From the NCBI GenBank assembly GCA_037128705.1, contig JBAXVX010000001.1:1-64000 (forward strand): 64,000 bases of DNA, written 5' to 3'. A program made the translations under genes and the position numbers. The stretch comes from CAIVAT01 sp037128705. Its GTDB lineage: Bacteria; Bacteroidota; Bacteroidia; Bacteroidales; FEN-979. Of the stretch, positions 17,534 through 26,590 are shown in pieces (the stretch's first letter is position 1; each line of letters opens with the position of its first letter). The notes beneath the pieces were generated by a model. The model did not search any database and was not told the origin of the DNA. It was given only the letters and a program-made list of their open reading frames with translations.

Positions 17534-19252
17534 ATGGCAGAAAGAATCGTAATAGATCCCATCACCCGGATTGAAGGTCACTTACGGGTTGAAATAGAAG
17601 TGAAAGATGGTAAAGTCACTGATGCATTTAGCGCCGGCACCATGGTGCGGGGCATCGAGACCATATTAAAAGGCCGTGATCCGCGTGATGCATGGGCTTT
17701 TGTAGGCCGCGTTTGCGGAGTCTGCACCTCCACCCATTCGCTGACCTCGGTGAGAACCGTGGAAAACGCCCTTGGAATATCCGTTCCGCCCAATGCTGAA
17801 CTTATCCGCAACCTGATGGCCAATGCCCTGTACATCCAGGACCATGTGGTTCATTTCTACCAGTTGCATGCACTTGACTGGGTGGATGTTGTTTCGGCCC
17901 TCAAGGCAAATCCTGCTGAATCATCGCGCATCGCGCAAAGCATTTCACCCTGGCCGAAAAGTTCAGTCGGTTATTTTACCGATATCCAGAAAAAGTTCAA
18001 AAACTTTGTAGCCAGCGGACAGCTTGGCATTTTTGCCAACGGATACTGGGGCCATAAAGCCTATAAACTTCCTCCTGAAGTGAACCTCATTGCCGTGGCG
18101 CATTATCTTGAAGCGCTGGAATGGCAGAAGGAACTGGTGAAGGTGCATACCGTATTCGGCGGCAAGAATCCCCATCCAAACTACCTGGTTGGCGGTGTTC
18201 CCTGTTCCATCAACATTGATGAGGCCAATGCGGTGAATGCCGAGCGCCTTGCCTTTGTTGGTAAACTCTTCGAAGATGCCAAGACCTTTGTCGACCAGGT
18301 ATACATCCCCGATTTACTGGCTGTTGCCTCGTTCTATAAGGACTGGGGTGCCATCGGCGGCGGATTGAGCAATTACCTGTCGTTCGGCGATTTCCCATCC
18401 AACGGGTACAACAATCCCGAAAGTTTCAAAATGCCGCGCGGAGCCATATTGGGACGCGACCTGAGTAAAATCCATGAGGTGAAGCCGGAAGATCCCGAAC
18501 AGATCCAGGAATACATCAACAATTCATGGTATGAGTATGCAAAGGGGAATGAAACCGGGCTGCATCCGTGGGAAGGCGAGACCAAGTTCAACTATACCGG
18601 GCCCAAGCCTCCATATGATCATCTTGATTTTTCACAGAAATACAGCTGGGTGAAGACCCCGCGCTGGAAGGGACACCCGATGGAAGTGGGTCCGCTTGCC
18701 AGGACCCTGGTTGGATATGCTTCAGGTCGTGCCGATTACAAAGCGGTTGTCGAAGGCGCATTGAAGGCCCTGGATGTTCCGGTAGCTGCCCTCTTCTCCA
18801 CCCTGGGTCGCACGGCGGCCCGCGGACTGGAAACCCAGCTTACCTGCGGTTGGGCACTGGAATTTTACCAGCAACTGCTTGCCAACATCAAGAACGGCGA
18901 TTCACGCACCATGAACAACGCGAAATGGGAACCCGAAACCTGGCCGAAACAGGCCAAAGGCATTGGAATGGTGGAAGCTCCCCGTGGAGCGCTGTCGCAC
19001 TTCATCGTGATTGAGGACAAGAAGATCGCAAATTATCAGCTGGTCGTTCCAACTACATGGAACGCCTCGCCACGCGACCTCAAAGGCCAGCGTTCGGCTT
19101 ATGAGGAATCCCTCATCGGAACACCCATCGCCGATCCGAAGAACCCGATAGAGGTGCTGCGGACCATTCACTCTTTTGATCCGTGCCTGGCCTGTGCCGT
19201 GCATCTGTATGACGAAAACGGAAGTACCATTCATGACGTGAAAACCTATTAA
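17534..19252 (+). CDS. hyaB: [NiFe]-hydrogenase large subunit
   Basis: Catalytic subunit that splits H2 at the Ni-Fe(CN)2CO site, 572 residues. The N-terminal L1 ligand motif is RVCGVCTSTH (C61, C64) and the C-terminal L2 motif is DPCLACAVH (C551, C554). The 15 residues after H557 are the peptide removed by the maturation protease. The opening RIVIDPITRIEGHLRVE is typical of group 1 uptake enzymes. It carries no Tat signal and is exported with the small subunit. The position between the small subunit and cytochrome b, with 3-base gaps, indicates a tight operon. Confidence 0.96.
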   Translation: MAERIVIDPITRIEGHLRVEIEVKDGKVTDAFSAGTMVRGIETILKGRDPRDAWAFVGRVCGVCTSTHSLTSVRTVENALGISVPPNAELIRNLMANALYIQDHVVHFYQLHALDWVDVVSALKANPAESSRIAQSISPWPKSSVGYFTDIQKKFKNFVASGQLGIFANGYWGHKAYKLPPEVNLIAVAHYLEALEWQKELVKVHTVFGGKNPHPNYLVGGVPCSINIDEANAVNAERLAFVGKLFEDAKTFVDQVYIPDLLAVASFYKDWGAIGGGLSNYLSFGDFPSNGYNNPESFKMPRGAILGRDLSKIHEVKPEDPEQIQEYINNSWYEYAKGNETGLHPWEGETKFNYTGPKPPYDHLDFSQKYSWVKTPRWKGHPMEVGPLARTLVGYASGRADYKAVVEGALKALDVPVAALFSTLGRTAARGLETQLTCGWALEFYQQLLANIKNGDSRTMNNAKWEPETWPKQAKGIGMVEAPRGALSHFIVIEDKKIANYQLVVPTTWNASPRDLKGQRSAYEESLIGTPIADPKNPIEVLRTIHSFDPCLACAVHLYDENGSTIHDVKTY

Positions 19253-19255
19253 ACC

Positions 19256-19975
19256 ATGAGAAACCGATCTGTCCCTATGCGTGAAGTGCATGTATGGGAG
19301 ATGCCTGTTCGCGTCTACCATTGGGTCAATGCCCTGTGCATCACCACGCTCTGTATCACCGGTTATATTATCGGTGATCCTCCTGCCTTCATGAAAGGCA
19401 CGGAAGCCTCCTTCAACTATTGGTTCGGAACTGTCAGGTTCATCCATTTCATCAGCGCCTTCCTGTTTTTCTTCAATTTCATTTTCCGGTTGTACTGGGG
19501 ATTTGCAGGCAATGAATTTTCACGGTGGAATAACTTTATTCCCTTCAGGCGTTCACAGTGGAAAGAGATGCTGGATGTGATCAAGGTTGACGTTCTTCAG
19601 GTTACCAATAAGAAGATCGATTCCATCGGCCACAACTCTTTGGCGAGTTTCATCTACTTCATCACCTTCATCATCTTCCTGCTCCAGTGTCTTACCGGAT
19701 TCGGGATGTATGCGGCGATGAGCAACGCTTTCCTGCCCAAGTTGTTTGCCTGGGTGGTTCCTTTTCTCGGGGGAGATATGCATGTGCGGCAAATACACCA
19801 CATCCTGATGTGGGCATTTATCATTTTTGCCTTTGTGCATATTTACCTGGTATTTTACCATGATTATATCGAACGCCGCGGCGTAACCTCTTCCATGATC
19901 GGTGGATGGAAATTCATCGAGGAAGATGTGATCGAGCGTCACGACAGTGAAAAAGGTGAATCCCTGAAGGACTGA
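19256..19975 (+). CDS. hyaC: Hydrogenase b-type cytochrome subunit
   Basis: The 239-residue integral membrane cytochrome passes electrons from the small subunit to the quinone pool. Four hydrophobic helices are visible. Candidate heme ligands include the histidine in RVYHWVNALC (first helix), RFIHFISAF (second) and HHILMWAFIIFAFVHIYLVFYH (fourth). It matches the Ni/Fe-hydrogenase, b-type cytochrome family in length. It sits 3 bases after hyaB. The presence of this subunit implies that H2 oxidation feeds menaquinone-dependent anaerobic respiration. Confidence 0.93.
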   Translation: MRNRSVPMREVHVWEMPVRVYHWVNALCITTLCITGYIIGDPPAFMKGTEASFNYWFGTVRFIHFISAFLFFFNFIFRLYWGFAGNEFSRWNNFIPFRRSQWKEMLDVIKVDVLQVTNKKIDSIGHNSLASFIYFITFIIFLLQCLTGFGMYAAMSNAFLPKLFAWVVPFLGGDMHVRQIHHILMWAFIIFAFVHIYLVFYHDYIERRGVTSSMIGGWKFIEEDVIERHDSEKGESLKD

Positions 19976-19993
19976 TCAATTAATTAAACTGCG

Positions 19994-20461
19994 TTGCCTG
20001 AATTAAAAAACGATATCCTGGTTCTCGGGATTGGAAATCTGTTAATGAACGATGAAGGTGTGGGGATCCATGTGGTCACCCGCCTGGAAAAAGAGGGAAT
20101 CCCCGGAGCCGACCTGATGGATGGTGGTACCGGGGGTTTCCATCTCCTGGGCTTCATCCAGTCCTATAAGACGATCATCATCATTGATGCCTCCCTTGAT
20201 GAGTTTCCGGCCGGCCATGTACGGGTGCTGCAACCGCGCTATGCCAGGGATTTTCCCAAACAGCTCAGCGCCCATGAGATCGGGCTCAAAGACCTGATCG
20301 ACTCCGCCATTTTGTTGGGGAACATGCCAACGCTGCACCTGGTTGCCATTTCTGTCAAGGATTTCCAGGATATGGGCATTGAATTATCTCCCGAAGTGGA
20401 AGCTGCAATACCCCTGGCCATTGAGACGGTGAGGGGGATTGTGAAGGGGGTGATAAGGTAA
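19994..20461 (+). CDS. hyaD: Hydrogenase maturation protease (HyaD/HybD)
   Basis: Endopeptidase that removes the C-terminal tail of the large subunit after nickel insertion, 155 residues. The N-terminal motif VLGIGNLLMNDEGVGIHV contains the conserved glutamate that senses nickel. IIIIDASLDEFPAG and the histidine of LSAHEIGLKDL complete the metal site. The start is TTG at 19994, 18 bases after hyaC. Its 3' end runs into the GTGACGCG repeat, which also encodes the end of the convergent hypB. Confidence 0.92.
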   Translation: MPELKNDILVLGIGNLLMNDEGVGIHVVTRLEKEGIPGADLMDGGTGGFHLLGFIQSYKTIIIIDASLDEFPAGHVRVLQPRYARDFPKQLSAHEIGLKDLIDSAILLGNMPTLHLVAISVKDFQDMGIELSPEVEAAIPLAIETVRGIVKGVIR

Positions 20462-20466
20462 GAGGT

Positions 20467-20494
20467 CGTGACGCGTCACGCGTCACGTGTCACG
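20467..20494. repeat. C-module copy of the short-period repeat family
   Basis: Four near-copies of a 7-bp unit GTCACGC/GTGACGC in tandem, containing the 12-bp perfect palindrome GTGACGCGTCAC. The same module lies at 57764-57784 and 61832-61843. Here it encodes the last residues of HypB (…VTRDA-stop). Confidence 0.7.
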
Positions 20495-20501
20495 ATTTTT
20501 T
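20467..20501 (+). terminator. Repeat-derived hairpin plus T-tract after hyaABCD
   Basis: CGTGACG (20467-20473) can pair with CGTCACG (20481-20487) or the later GTCACG (20489-20494). ATTTTTT follows at 20495-20501. The structure is a plausible rho-independent terminator for the hya operon. It is made from the GTGACGC-type 7-bp repeat and overlaps the last codons of hypB. Confidence 0.55.
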
Positions 20502-21366
20502 CTCCCAGCCACTTGTACCATTCCTCCATTCCCTCCCCGGTTCTGGCCGACATCAGGATGAACTCCAGGCTCGGGTTTAGCTGGCGGGCGTTGTTCTGGA
20601 CGGTCTCCACGCTGAAATCGACATAGGGCAAAAGGTCAATCTTGTTGATGATGCAGAGATTCGAGGTCTGGAACATGTAGGGATATTTCAGCGGCTTATC
20701 GTCTCCTTCCGTGACACTGATTACCACAACCCGTTTCTCTTCTCCAAGGTCGAACATGGCCGGGCATACCAGGTTTCCGACATTCTCGATGAAGAGGATG
20801 GCTTTGCTGGCCACCTCCATTTTTTGCAGGGCCTGGTGGATCATGCGGGCATCGAGATGACATCCCGACCCGGTATTGATCTGGATGGCCGGGGCGCCCG
20901 ATTTCTCGATTCGCTCTGCATCCCTTGCCGTTTGCTGATCTCCCTCAATGACAAAAATCTTGTGCGTGGCGACCATGCTGAGAATTGTTTTTTCAAGGAT
21001 GGTGGTTTTCCCGGAGCCCGGCGAACTGACCAGGTTCAGGGCCAGCACCTGCTTCGCTTCAAAATATCCCCGGTTCCGCTCGGCCAGGCGGTTGTTCTCC
21101 GAAAGTATGTCCATGTTGAGGTTGATCACCTTCTTCGGCGCATGCGCATGGTGATGGGAATGCGCGTGACCGTCATGGTCGTGATCGTGGCTGTGCCCGT
21201 GCTCATGATCATGTTCATGCCGGTGATCGTGTTCATGGTTGTGCTCATCATGCTGATGATCGTGTTCATGATCGTGATGATCATGCCGGTGATCGTGTTC
21301 ATGGTCGTGATGATGATCATTGATTTTGAATTCGTCCGGGTTTCCGCATCCGCAGGTTTCGCACAT
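20476..21366 (-). CDS. hypB: Hydrogenase nickel incorporation GTPase HypB, histidine-rich
   Basis: GTPase that delivers nickel to the hydrogenase precursor together with HypA, 296 residues. The N-terminus has the high-affinity Ni motif CETCGCG. A histidine/aspartate stretch (about residues 18-75, roughly 30 His) follows and probably stores nickel. The G domain starts near residue 100 with P-loop SSPGSGKTT; DQQTARDAERI, ENVGNLVCPA and NKIDLLPY are further family motifs. The final residues VTRDA and the TGA stop are encoded inside an intergenic-type repeat, so the native C-terminus has been replaced or extended by it. It is the last gene of hypFCDEAB. Confidence 0.94.
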   Translation of the reverse strand: MCETCGCGNPDEFKINDHHHDHEHDHRHDHHDHEHDHQHDEHNHEHDHRHEHDHEHGHSHDHDHDGHAHSHHHAHAPKKVINLNMDILSENNRLAERNRGYFEAKQVLALNLVSSPGSGKTTILEKTILSMVATHKIFVIEGDQQTARDAERIEKSGAPAIQINTGSGCHLDARMIHQALQKMEVASKAILFIENVGNLVCPAMFDLGEEKRVVVISVTEGDDKPLKYPYMFQTSNLCIINKIDLLPYVDFSVETVQNNARQLNPSLEFILMSARTGEGMEEWYKWLGEKIVTRDA

Positions 21367-21430
21367 AATGTTCGATTTATTTCGTTTACTTTTCTTTTTT
21401 ATTCCGTTTTACGATTGATGTGACCGACAT

Positions 21431-21772
21431 TTATTCCGCGGTGATCGAGACCAGCCTGAACGCTTCTCCTCCGCTTATTTCGGATGGAAAACAGCCGCAT
21501 TCGGGGCAGGTATCCATCCGGCTTTTCATTTCAAATTCCAGGTTGCATGCGTTACACCGGCCGTGGCCCGGGGTGCGGATCACGCTGATCATGGCTCGCT
21601 CGAGGAGCGTATCCCTTACCAGCATTTCGAGCGCCGATTGAAAGGCCTCCGCCTCAACACCGCTCAGGTCGCCGACTTCGATAACAACCTCCCCGACAGA
21701 GGATACCCCGTTCTTCCCGGCCTCGCGTTGTGCCAGTTCAATTACCTCCATGGCCAGTGACAGTTCATGCAT
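21431..21772 (-). CDS. hypA: Hydrogenase maturation nickel metallochaperone HypA
   Basis: Zinc/nickel protein of 113 residues working with HypB. The N-terminal MHELSLA provides the Ni ligand H2. A zinc-finger CNACNLEF…CPECG (two CxxC pairs) is in the C-terminal half. The length is typical. It is placed between hypE (12-base gap) and hypB (64-base gap). Confidence 0.95.
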   Translation of the reverse strand: MHELSLAMEVIELAQREAGKNGVSSVGEVVIEVGDLSGVEAEAFQSALEMLVRDTLLERAMISVIRTPGHGRCNACNLEFEMKSRMDTCPECGCFPSEISGGEAFRLVSITAE

Positions 21773-21784
21773 GGTTTGTCCTTT

Positions 21785-22807
21785 TCAGCAGATCCGTGGC
21801 AACGGATCGCCGGTTAATGAATCGATGATGCGCCTGCCGCCCGTTTCGGTTTTCAGCACGACCTTTCCGGGATGATCACCGGTTACCCGGCCGATGATGG
21901 CGCTTCGGGCTCCCAGTTCATTCTTCTTCATGATCTCCAGGATGTGATCGCCCTCCTGCGGGTCGGCCACAAGGATCACCTTTCCTTCGTTTGCAATGTG
22001 AAGCGGGTCGAATCCGAGCAGTTCGCACATCGCCGCCACCCCCCGGGTGACAGGCAGGGCGGTTTCATCAATTTCGATTCCCAGCCCCGTCTTCGCTGCA
22101 AGTTCATTCATCACGGTGGCCACGCCTCCCCGGGTGGGGTCGCGCATGAATTTAACCGTGGATGACTCGTCCAGCACCTCGCGGACCAGATGGTTCAGTG
22201 ACGCGCAATCGGATACCACCGGGCTTTTGAAGTTGAACGATTCGCGGGCGCTCATCACGGCCATGCCATGATCGCCGATGGTGCCGTTGATGATCACGAG
22301 GTCGCCGGGACGGATGTTCAGCGCCTTGCTCACCATGCGGTTCTCCTTCCTGACACGGCCAATTCCGGCAGTGTTGATAAAAATCTTGTCGCACTTTCCC
22401 TTATTAACCACCTTCGTGTCGCCGGTCACGATCGTTACCCCGGCTTTACGGGCCTCCCCGGCCAGGGATGTCACGATCATCTCCAGCTCCTTCATCGGGA
22501 ATCCCTCCTCAATAATGAAAGATACACTGAGATATAACGGATCGGCACCCGAAACGGAGAGGTCGTTCACCGTGCCGCACACCGCCAGCTTTCCAATATT
22601 TCCGCCGGGGAAAAAGATGGGATCGATCACGAACGAATCGGTGGTGAAGGCTATTTCGGTCGAATCGAACCGGAGAATGGCCGAATCGGTCTGTTCCTCC
22701 AGGATGTCGTTCCTGAAATGTTTCAGAAATAACTTCTCAATGAGCTGGTGCATCATCAGTCCGCCATTTCCATGGCTCAGCAATATTTTTTCTTCTCCGG
22801 AATTCAT
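21785..22807 (-). CDS. hypE: Carbamoyl dehydratase HypE
   Basis: Makes the thiocyanate on its C-terminal cysteine that becomes the Fe-bound CN ligand, 340 residues. The acceptor cysteine is the last residue (PRIC). AIR-synthase-like ATP-binding motifs are present (GGLMMHQLI, DSFVIDPIFFPGGNIG, VTGDTKVV, RDPTRGGVATVMNELA). It overlaps hypD by 4 bases (ATGA-type coupling), in line with the HypC-HypD-HypE complex. Confidence 0.95.
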   Translation of the reverse strand: MNSGEEKILLSHGNGGLMMHQLIEKLFLKHFRNDILEEQTDSAILRFDSTEIAFTTDSFVIDPIFFPGGNIGKLAVCGTVNDLSVSGADPLYLSVSFIIEEGFPMKELEMIVTSLAGEARKAGVTIVTGDTKVVNKGKCDKIFINTAGIGRVRKENRMVSKALNIRPGDLVIINGTIGDHGMAVMSARESFNFKSPVVSDCASLNHLVREVLDESSTVKFMRDPTRGGVATVMNELAAKTGLGIEIDETALPVTRGVAAMCELLGFDPLHIANEGKVILVADPQEGDHILEIMKKNELGARSAIIGRVTGDHPGKVVLKTETGGRRIIDSLTGDPLPRIC

Positions 22808-23904
22808 GAACGGTATTTATAATAGGTGGCACATGTTCCTTCACCCGAGACCATGCAGGCGCCCACCGGATCGGAGGGGGTGCATACCCTGGCAAAAAGA
22901 GGGCATTGTTTGGGTGTTTTCAATCCGCGAAGAATGGCACCGCAGATACATCCTTTCGGGTCGGCGGGTTCGGGGACAACTACATCGAAATGTTTTTCTG
23001 CATCGTGAACGGCATATTCGTCGCGGATCTTCAGACCGCTTCCCGGGATAACCCCCAGTCCGCGCCAGGTGTCGTCTTTCATCTCAAAAACCTTTGATAA
23101 AAGATCCTGCGCAATTTTATTCCCGTCAGAATGCACAACCCTTTTATACTGGATCTCCACCTTCGGACTACCTGATTCAAGCTGGCGTACCAGCATCAGG
23201 ATCGCCAGCATCAGGTCTACGGGTTCGAAGCCCGTGATCACGACTCCCAGCCGGTGAAGCTTCGCCAGGTCGTTGTAAATGGCGGTACCGGTGATGGCGC
23301 TCACATGCCCGGGTGCGATGAACCCGTCGATCTTTACCCCCTCCATTACCAGTGCCTGCATGACCGGGGGCATGACTTTGTGGGCGCTCAGCACAAAAAA
23401 GTTGGGAAGGTTGGCCTTGTGCGCTTCCACGATGGCGGCGGCTGTAGCCGGAGCGGTGGTTTCGAAGCCGATTCCCAGGAAAATGATATTCTTATCCGGA
23501 TTTACCCTGGCCATCTCAACCGCCTCCAGGACAGAGTAGATGATGCGGATATCGCGGCCGTTGGCCTTCTCTTTTTCGAGTGAACTTACCGATCCGGGCA
23601 CCCGGATGAGATCACCATAGGTGGTGATGACCGATCCCGGGATTTTACTGTAGGCAATGGCGGTATCGAGGAAGTGCTGGCTTGACACGCAAACCGGGCA
23701 GCCGGGGCCGGAAAGCAGCCTGATTGTGGGAGGGAGCAACGCATGAAGGCCAAAGCGGTGAATGGCCATCGTGTGGCCGCCGCAAACCTCCATCAGGGTG
23801 AATTCCTGCTTCGAAACCTGTTTCAGCTCCTCTGCAAGCGCGAGGATCAGATCTTTTTTCCTGTATTCATCCAGGTATTGCATGCGTTCCTTGTTTTTTA
23901 CCAC
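22804..23904 (-). CDS. hypD: Hydrogenase formation protein HypD
   Basis: [4Fe-4S] scaffold that, with HypC, assembles the Fe(CN)2CO unit, 366 residues. Conserved motifs are visible: MEVCGGHTMAIHRFGL, LSGPGCPVCVSS, GFETTAPATA and GFIAPGHVSAITG. C-terminal cysteines occur in DPKGCICGAILRGLKTPKQCPLF and VCTPSDPVGACMVSGEGTCATYY. The start ATG gives a slightly longer N-terminus than average; ATG codons at 23898 or 23880 (MQYLDEYR / similar) could also serve. Confidence 0.94.
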   Translation of the reverse strand: MVKNKERMQYLDEYRKKDLILALAEELKQVSKQEFTLMEVCGGHTMAIHRFGLHALLPPTIRLLSGPGCPVCVSSQHFLDTAIAYSKIPGSVITTYGDLIRVPGSVSSLEKEKANGRDIRIIYSVLEAVEMARVNPDKNIIFLGIGFETTAPATAAAIVEAHKANLPNFFVLSAHKVMPPVMQALVMEGVKIDGFIAPGHVSAITGTAIYNDLAKLHRLGVVITGFEPVDLMLAILMLVRQLESGSPKVEIQYKRVVHSDGNKIAQDLLSKVFEMKDDTWRGLGVIPGSGLKIRDEYAVHDAEKHFDVVVPEPADPKGCICGAILRGLKTPKQCPLFARVCTPSDPVGACMVSGEGTCATYYKYRS

Positions 23905-23924
23905 CCGGGCAGGGTGCCCGTTAT

Positions 23925-24149
23925 TTATTGAAAACTGTTGTCTGCCACTTCATTCAGGAGACGCAGCGTTTCCGCCGCCTCTTCCGCGTCCACCTTTTCG
24001 ATGGCAAAACCGGCATGAAGCATGATATAATCGCCGGGTTTAACCTCATCGAGCAACAACAGACTTGCCTGGTATTCCACATCCTCGATGGTTACCAGGG
24101 CACTTGCCCCGTCCACTCGGATCACTTTTGCCGGGATGGCTAAACACAT
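23925..24149 (-). CDS. hypC: Hydrogenase assembly chaperone HypC
   Basis: The 74-residue chaperone begins MCLAIPAKVI, with the essential C2 that carries the Fe unit. The small OB-like fold includes GDYIMLHAGFAIEKVD. It overlaps the end of hypF by 10 bases and precedes hypD by 20. Confidence 0.95.
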   Translation of the reverse strand: MCLAIPAKVIRVDGASALVTIEDVEYQASLLLLDEVKPGDYIMLHAGFAIEKVDAEEAAETLRLLNEVADNSFQ

Positions 24150-26500
24150 GGTTGATTCCTCCTTTTAGATGCGATGACTAATTGCCCGAGTGCGATTCCC
24201 CCATCGTTGGTGGGAACGGCGGCATGGGTATAAACTTTAAAATCATTTGCTGTCAACCGGGCGATGGCTCCTTCAAGCAGGTACCTGTTCTGGAAAACCC
24301 CGCCCGAGAGCACCACCTTGTCTGTTCCCGTGGAAAGCCTGATGGAATTTGCGCCTTCAAAAATAACTGAAATCAGGGTATTGTGGAATTTTGCAGCGAT
24401 AATTTTTTTACTGACCCCATCCAGGAGATCGTTCACAATTCCGCGGATCGTGGCTTCGAACCGGATGGTTCCGGCTGTCTCGAAGGGGTAGGATTCGTTG
24501 CACGAGTCGAGGACCAGCGCCTCAAGCCGCATGGGGCCTTCAGCCTGGAAGGTGGCCACGTGACACAGGCCGAGCAGTGAGGCCACGGCATCAAACAGGC
24601 GCCCGGCGCCGCAGGTAAGCGGGCAGTGGATGTTCCGGTCGATCATGTGGGTGAGCAATGCTATTTTCTCCGGTTCAATTTTTTCGAACAGGTCCAGTTT
24701 CAGGTGGATGAACTCTTTTCCATAGGTCTTGTACAGGGCGGTCACGGCCATTCTCCATGGCTCTTCGGTGGCCAGGTCTCCTCCCGGCAGGGGGAGGTAT
24801 TCGAAATGGGTGACGCGGGTATAATCACGGAGGTCGCACAGGAGAAATTCCGATCCCCAGGTGTGGCCATCGTCTCCATACCCGGTACCATCGAGGGCAA
24901 TGCCGATCACCTGCTCATCAAGATGGTGCTCGGCCATACAGGATGCGATGTGGGCGTGATGATGCTGGACGGCAACCAAAGGGATGCCGGGGAAATTTTC
25001 CGCTGTGCGGGTGGAGATATAATCCGGGTGCATATCCACGGCGAGCAGCGAGGGTTTTACCCGGAACAGCTTGAGGAACCGGCTGATGGTTTGCTCGTAA
25101 AAGGCGGTGGTTTCCAATCCCTGGAGATCCCCGATGTGCTGGCTTAAAAAGGCTTTCTGCCCCTTGCCGACACAAAAACAATTGGTCAGTTCGGCTCCGA
25201 AGGCCAGGATGCCATCGGAATGATGGGTTGTACGTACGGGGGCCGGAACATAGCCGCGCGAACGGCGGAGCAGGCGCTCACGGCCATCCATCAGGCGGAC
25301 GACCGAATCATCCGTTCGGTTGAAGATATCCCGGTTGTGCAGCACAATGGCATCCGTGCAGGCTGAAAACTGTTCCAGGGCCTGCCCGTTGTCGATCAGG
25401 ATGGGCTCGCTGCTGAAATTCCCGCTGGTGAGGACGATGGCATCGGTTTTCAGGTGCTTGAACAGAAGATAGTGGAACGGCATGTATGGAAGCATCACGC
25501 CGAGCAGGTTCAGCCTGGCATTGAGTGTGGGCGCCAGGAGAGGTGTGCTGTCTTGATCCTCCGCTCCGGGGGGAGGTTCTGATTGGAAAAGCCCGTGCTT
25601 ACCGGATCCATTTTTACCGGCCAGCAATACGATGGGGCGCCGCCACGATGTAAGTGATTGTTCCTCTTCGGGTGTTACCAGGGCATACCGCTTCAGTGAT
25701 TCCATATTCCGGAACATGACGGCAAAGGCTTTCCCATCGCGTTTTTTAATGTTCCGGAGTTTTTCGACGGCGGCTTCACTGAATGCATCGCAAGCCAGGT
25801 GCATGCCCCCGAGACCCTTGATCAGCAGGATCCCGCCATTCGCCAGAAGGTCAGACGTGCGGACGACGATCTCATTGATCTCCCCGGTGATCCTCCGTCC
25901 CTTGATAAAAAGTTCATACTGCGGGCCGCAGCGTTTGCAGGCAGTGGGTTGTGCATGGAACCGGCGGTCGAGGATATCTCCGTATTCCCGCCGGCAGTCG
26001 GGGCACATCTCAAAGGTTTGCATGGTGGTGCCGGCCCTGTCGTAGGGAAGGTCCTGGATGATGGTAAAACGCGGTCCGCAATTGGTGCAGTTCACGAAGG
26101 CATAATCCAGCCGGTTTCCCTTTTTTTCGATATCCTCCAGGCAATCGCTGCAAACTGCAATGTCGGGGCTTATTTCGGTAATATCATCGGAGAGGTTGTG
26201 GCTGTGTTGGATGGTGAATGCAGTGAATGGTTCCGGAGCAATCTCCTGCACAGCAATCGCCTCGATCATGGAAGCCGGCGGAGCCTCCTCCTTCAGGGCC
26301 TCCAGGAAAAGGGAGATATCTGCGGGACTTCCGCTGATGCGGATGCGCACATTCTCATTGGTGTTTTGCACCCAGCCGGTGAGTGCGTACTGCATGGCAA
26401 GCCGGTACACGAAAGGCCGGAACCCGACCCCCTGTACCAAACCCGTAACGATAATTTCAAAAGTTTTAATATGGAAATATTTTACGTCTTGCCCTGTCAC
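24140..26500 (-). CDS. hypF: Carbamoyltransferase HypF
   Basis: Transfers the carbamoyl group to HypE for cyanide-ligand synthesis, 786 residues. Domain order: acylphosphatase (~13-105; VTGLVQGVGFRPF), two zinc-finger repeats (CSDCLEDI, CTNCGPRFTII, CPDCRREY, CKRCGP; ~115-195), a YrdC-like domain (~205-390) and the Kae1-like HypF_C domain (HHHAHIASCMAEH, ALDGTGYGDDG, GGVFQNRYL). The GTG at 26500 is used as start; it lies inside the 8-bp repeat AGGGTGAC, and the conserved domain begins about 13 residues later with no intervening ATG. It leads hypFCDEAB and is divergent from the nickel permease gene. Confidence 0.93.
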   Translation of the reverse strand: MTGQDVKYFHIKTFEIIVTGLVQGVGFRPFVYRLAMQYALTGWVQNTNENVRIRISGSPADISLFLEALKEEAPPASMIEAIAVQEIAPEPFTAFTIQHSHNLSDDITEISPDIAVCSDCLEDIEKKGNRLDYAFVNCTNCGPRFTIIQDLPYDRAGTTMQTFEMCPDCRREYGDILDRRFHAQPTACKRCGPQYELFIKGRRITGEINEIVVRTSDLLANGGILLIKGLGGMHLACDAFSEAAVEKLRNIKKRDGKAFAVMFRNMESLKRYALVTPEEEQSLTSWRRPIVLLAGKNGSGKHGLFQSEPPPGAEDQDSTPLLAPTLNARLNLLGVMLPYMPFHYLLFKHLKTDAIVLTSGNFSSEPILIDNGQALEQFSACTDAIVLHNRDIFNRTDDSVVRLMDGRERLLRRSRGYVPAPVRTTHHSDGILAFGAELTNCFCVGKGQKAFLSQHIGDLQGLETTAFYEQTISRFLKLFRVKPSLLAVDMHPDYISTRTAENFPGIPLVAVQHHHAHIASCMAEHHLDEQVIGIALDGTGYGDDGHTWGSEFLLCDLRDYTRVTHFEYLPLPGGDLATEEPWRMAVTALYKTYGKEFIHLKLDLFEKIEPEKIALLTHMIDRNIHCPLTCGAGRLFDAVASLLGLCHVATFQAEGPMRLEALVLDSCNESYPFETAGTIRFEATIRGIVNDLLDGVSKKIIAAKFHNTLISVIFEGANSIRLSTGTDKVVLSGGVFQNRYLLEGAIARLTANDFKVYTHAAVPTNDGGIALGQLVIASKRRNQPCV

Positions 26501-26532
26501 CCTGTTACCCTGTCACCCTGTCACTCCGTAAC
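26492..26532. repeat. A-module copy of the short-period repeat family
   Basis: Tandem 8-bp units of CACCCTGT/TACCCTGT (five imperfect copies) ending in TCACTCCGTAAC. It matches the A module at 57807-57846 and 61761-61787. The GTG start of hypF is within it (complement of CAC, 26498-26500). Confidence 0.7.
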
Positions 26533-26548
26533 TTTTTTAATAAATGTA

Positions 26549-26564
26549 AAAATATGCATATTTT
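26549..26564. promoter_or_regulatory. 16-bp perfect palindrome between hypF and nickel permease
   Basis: AAAATATGCATATTTT is a perfect 16-bp palindrome in the divergent intergenic region, 27 bases from the permease ATG and 49 from the hypF start. It could bind a dimeric regulator serving both directions. It is AT-rich, so chance cannot be excluded, and it does not resemble the known NikR box. Confidence 0.35.
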
Positions 26565-26590
26565 ATCTATTTTAGCCCGAAATTAGTCCC

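Noticed and set aside
20824..21423. Plus-strand frame rich in Val/Met opposite hypB
   Set aside because: Antisense image of the histidine-rich region of HypB (CAT/CAC reading as GTG/ATG); no independent evidence.
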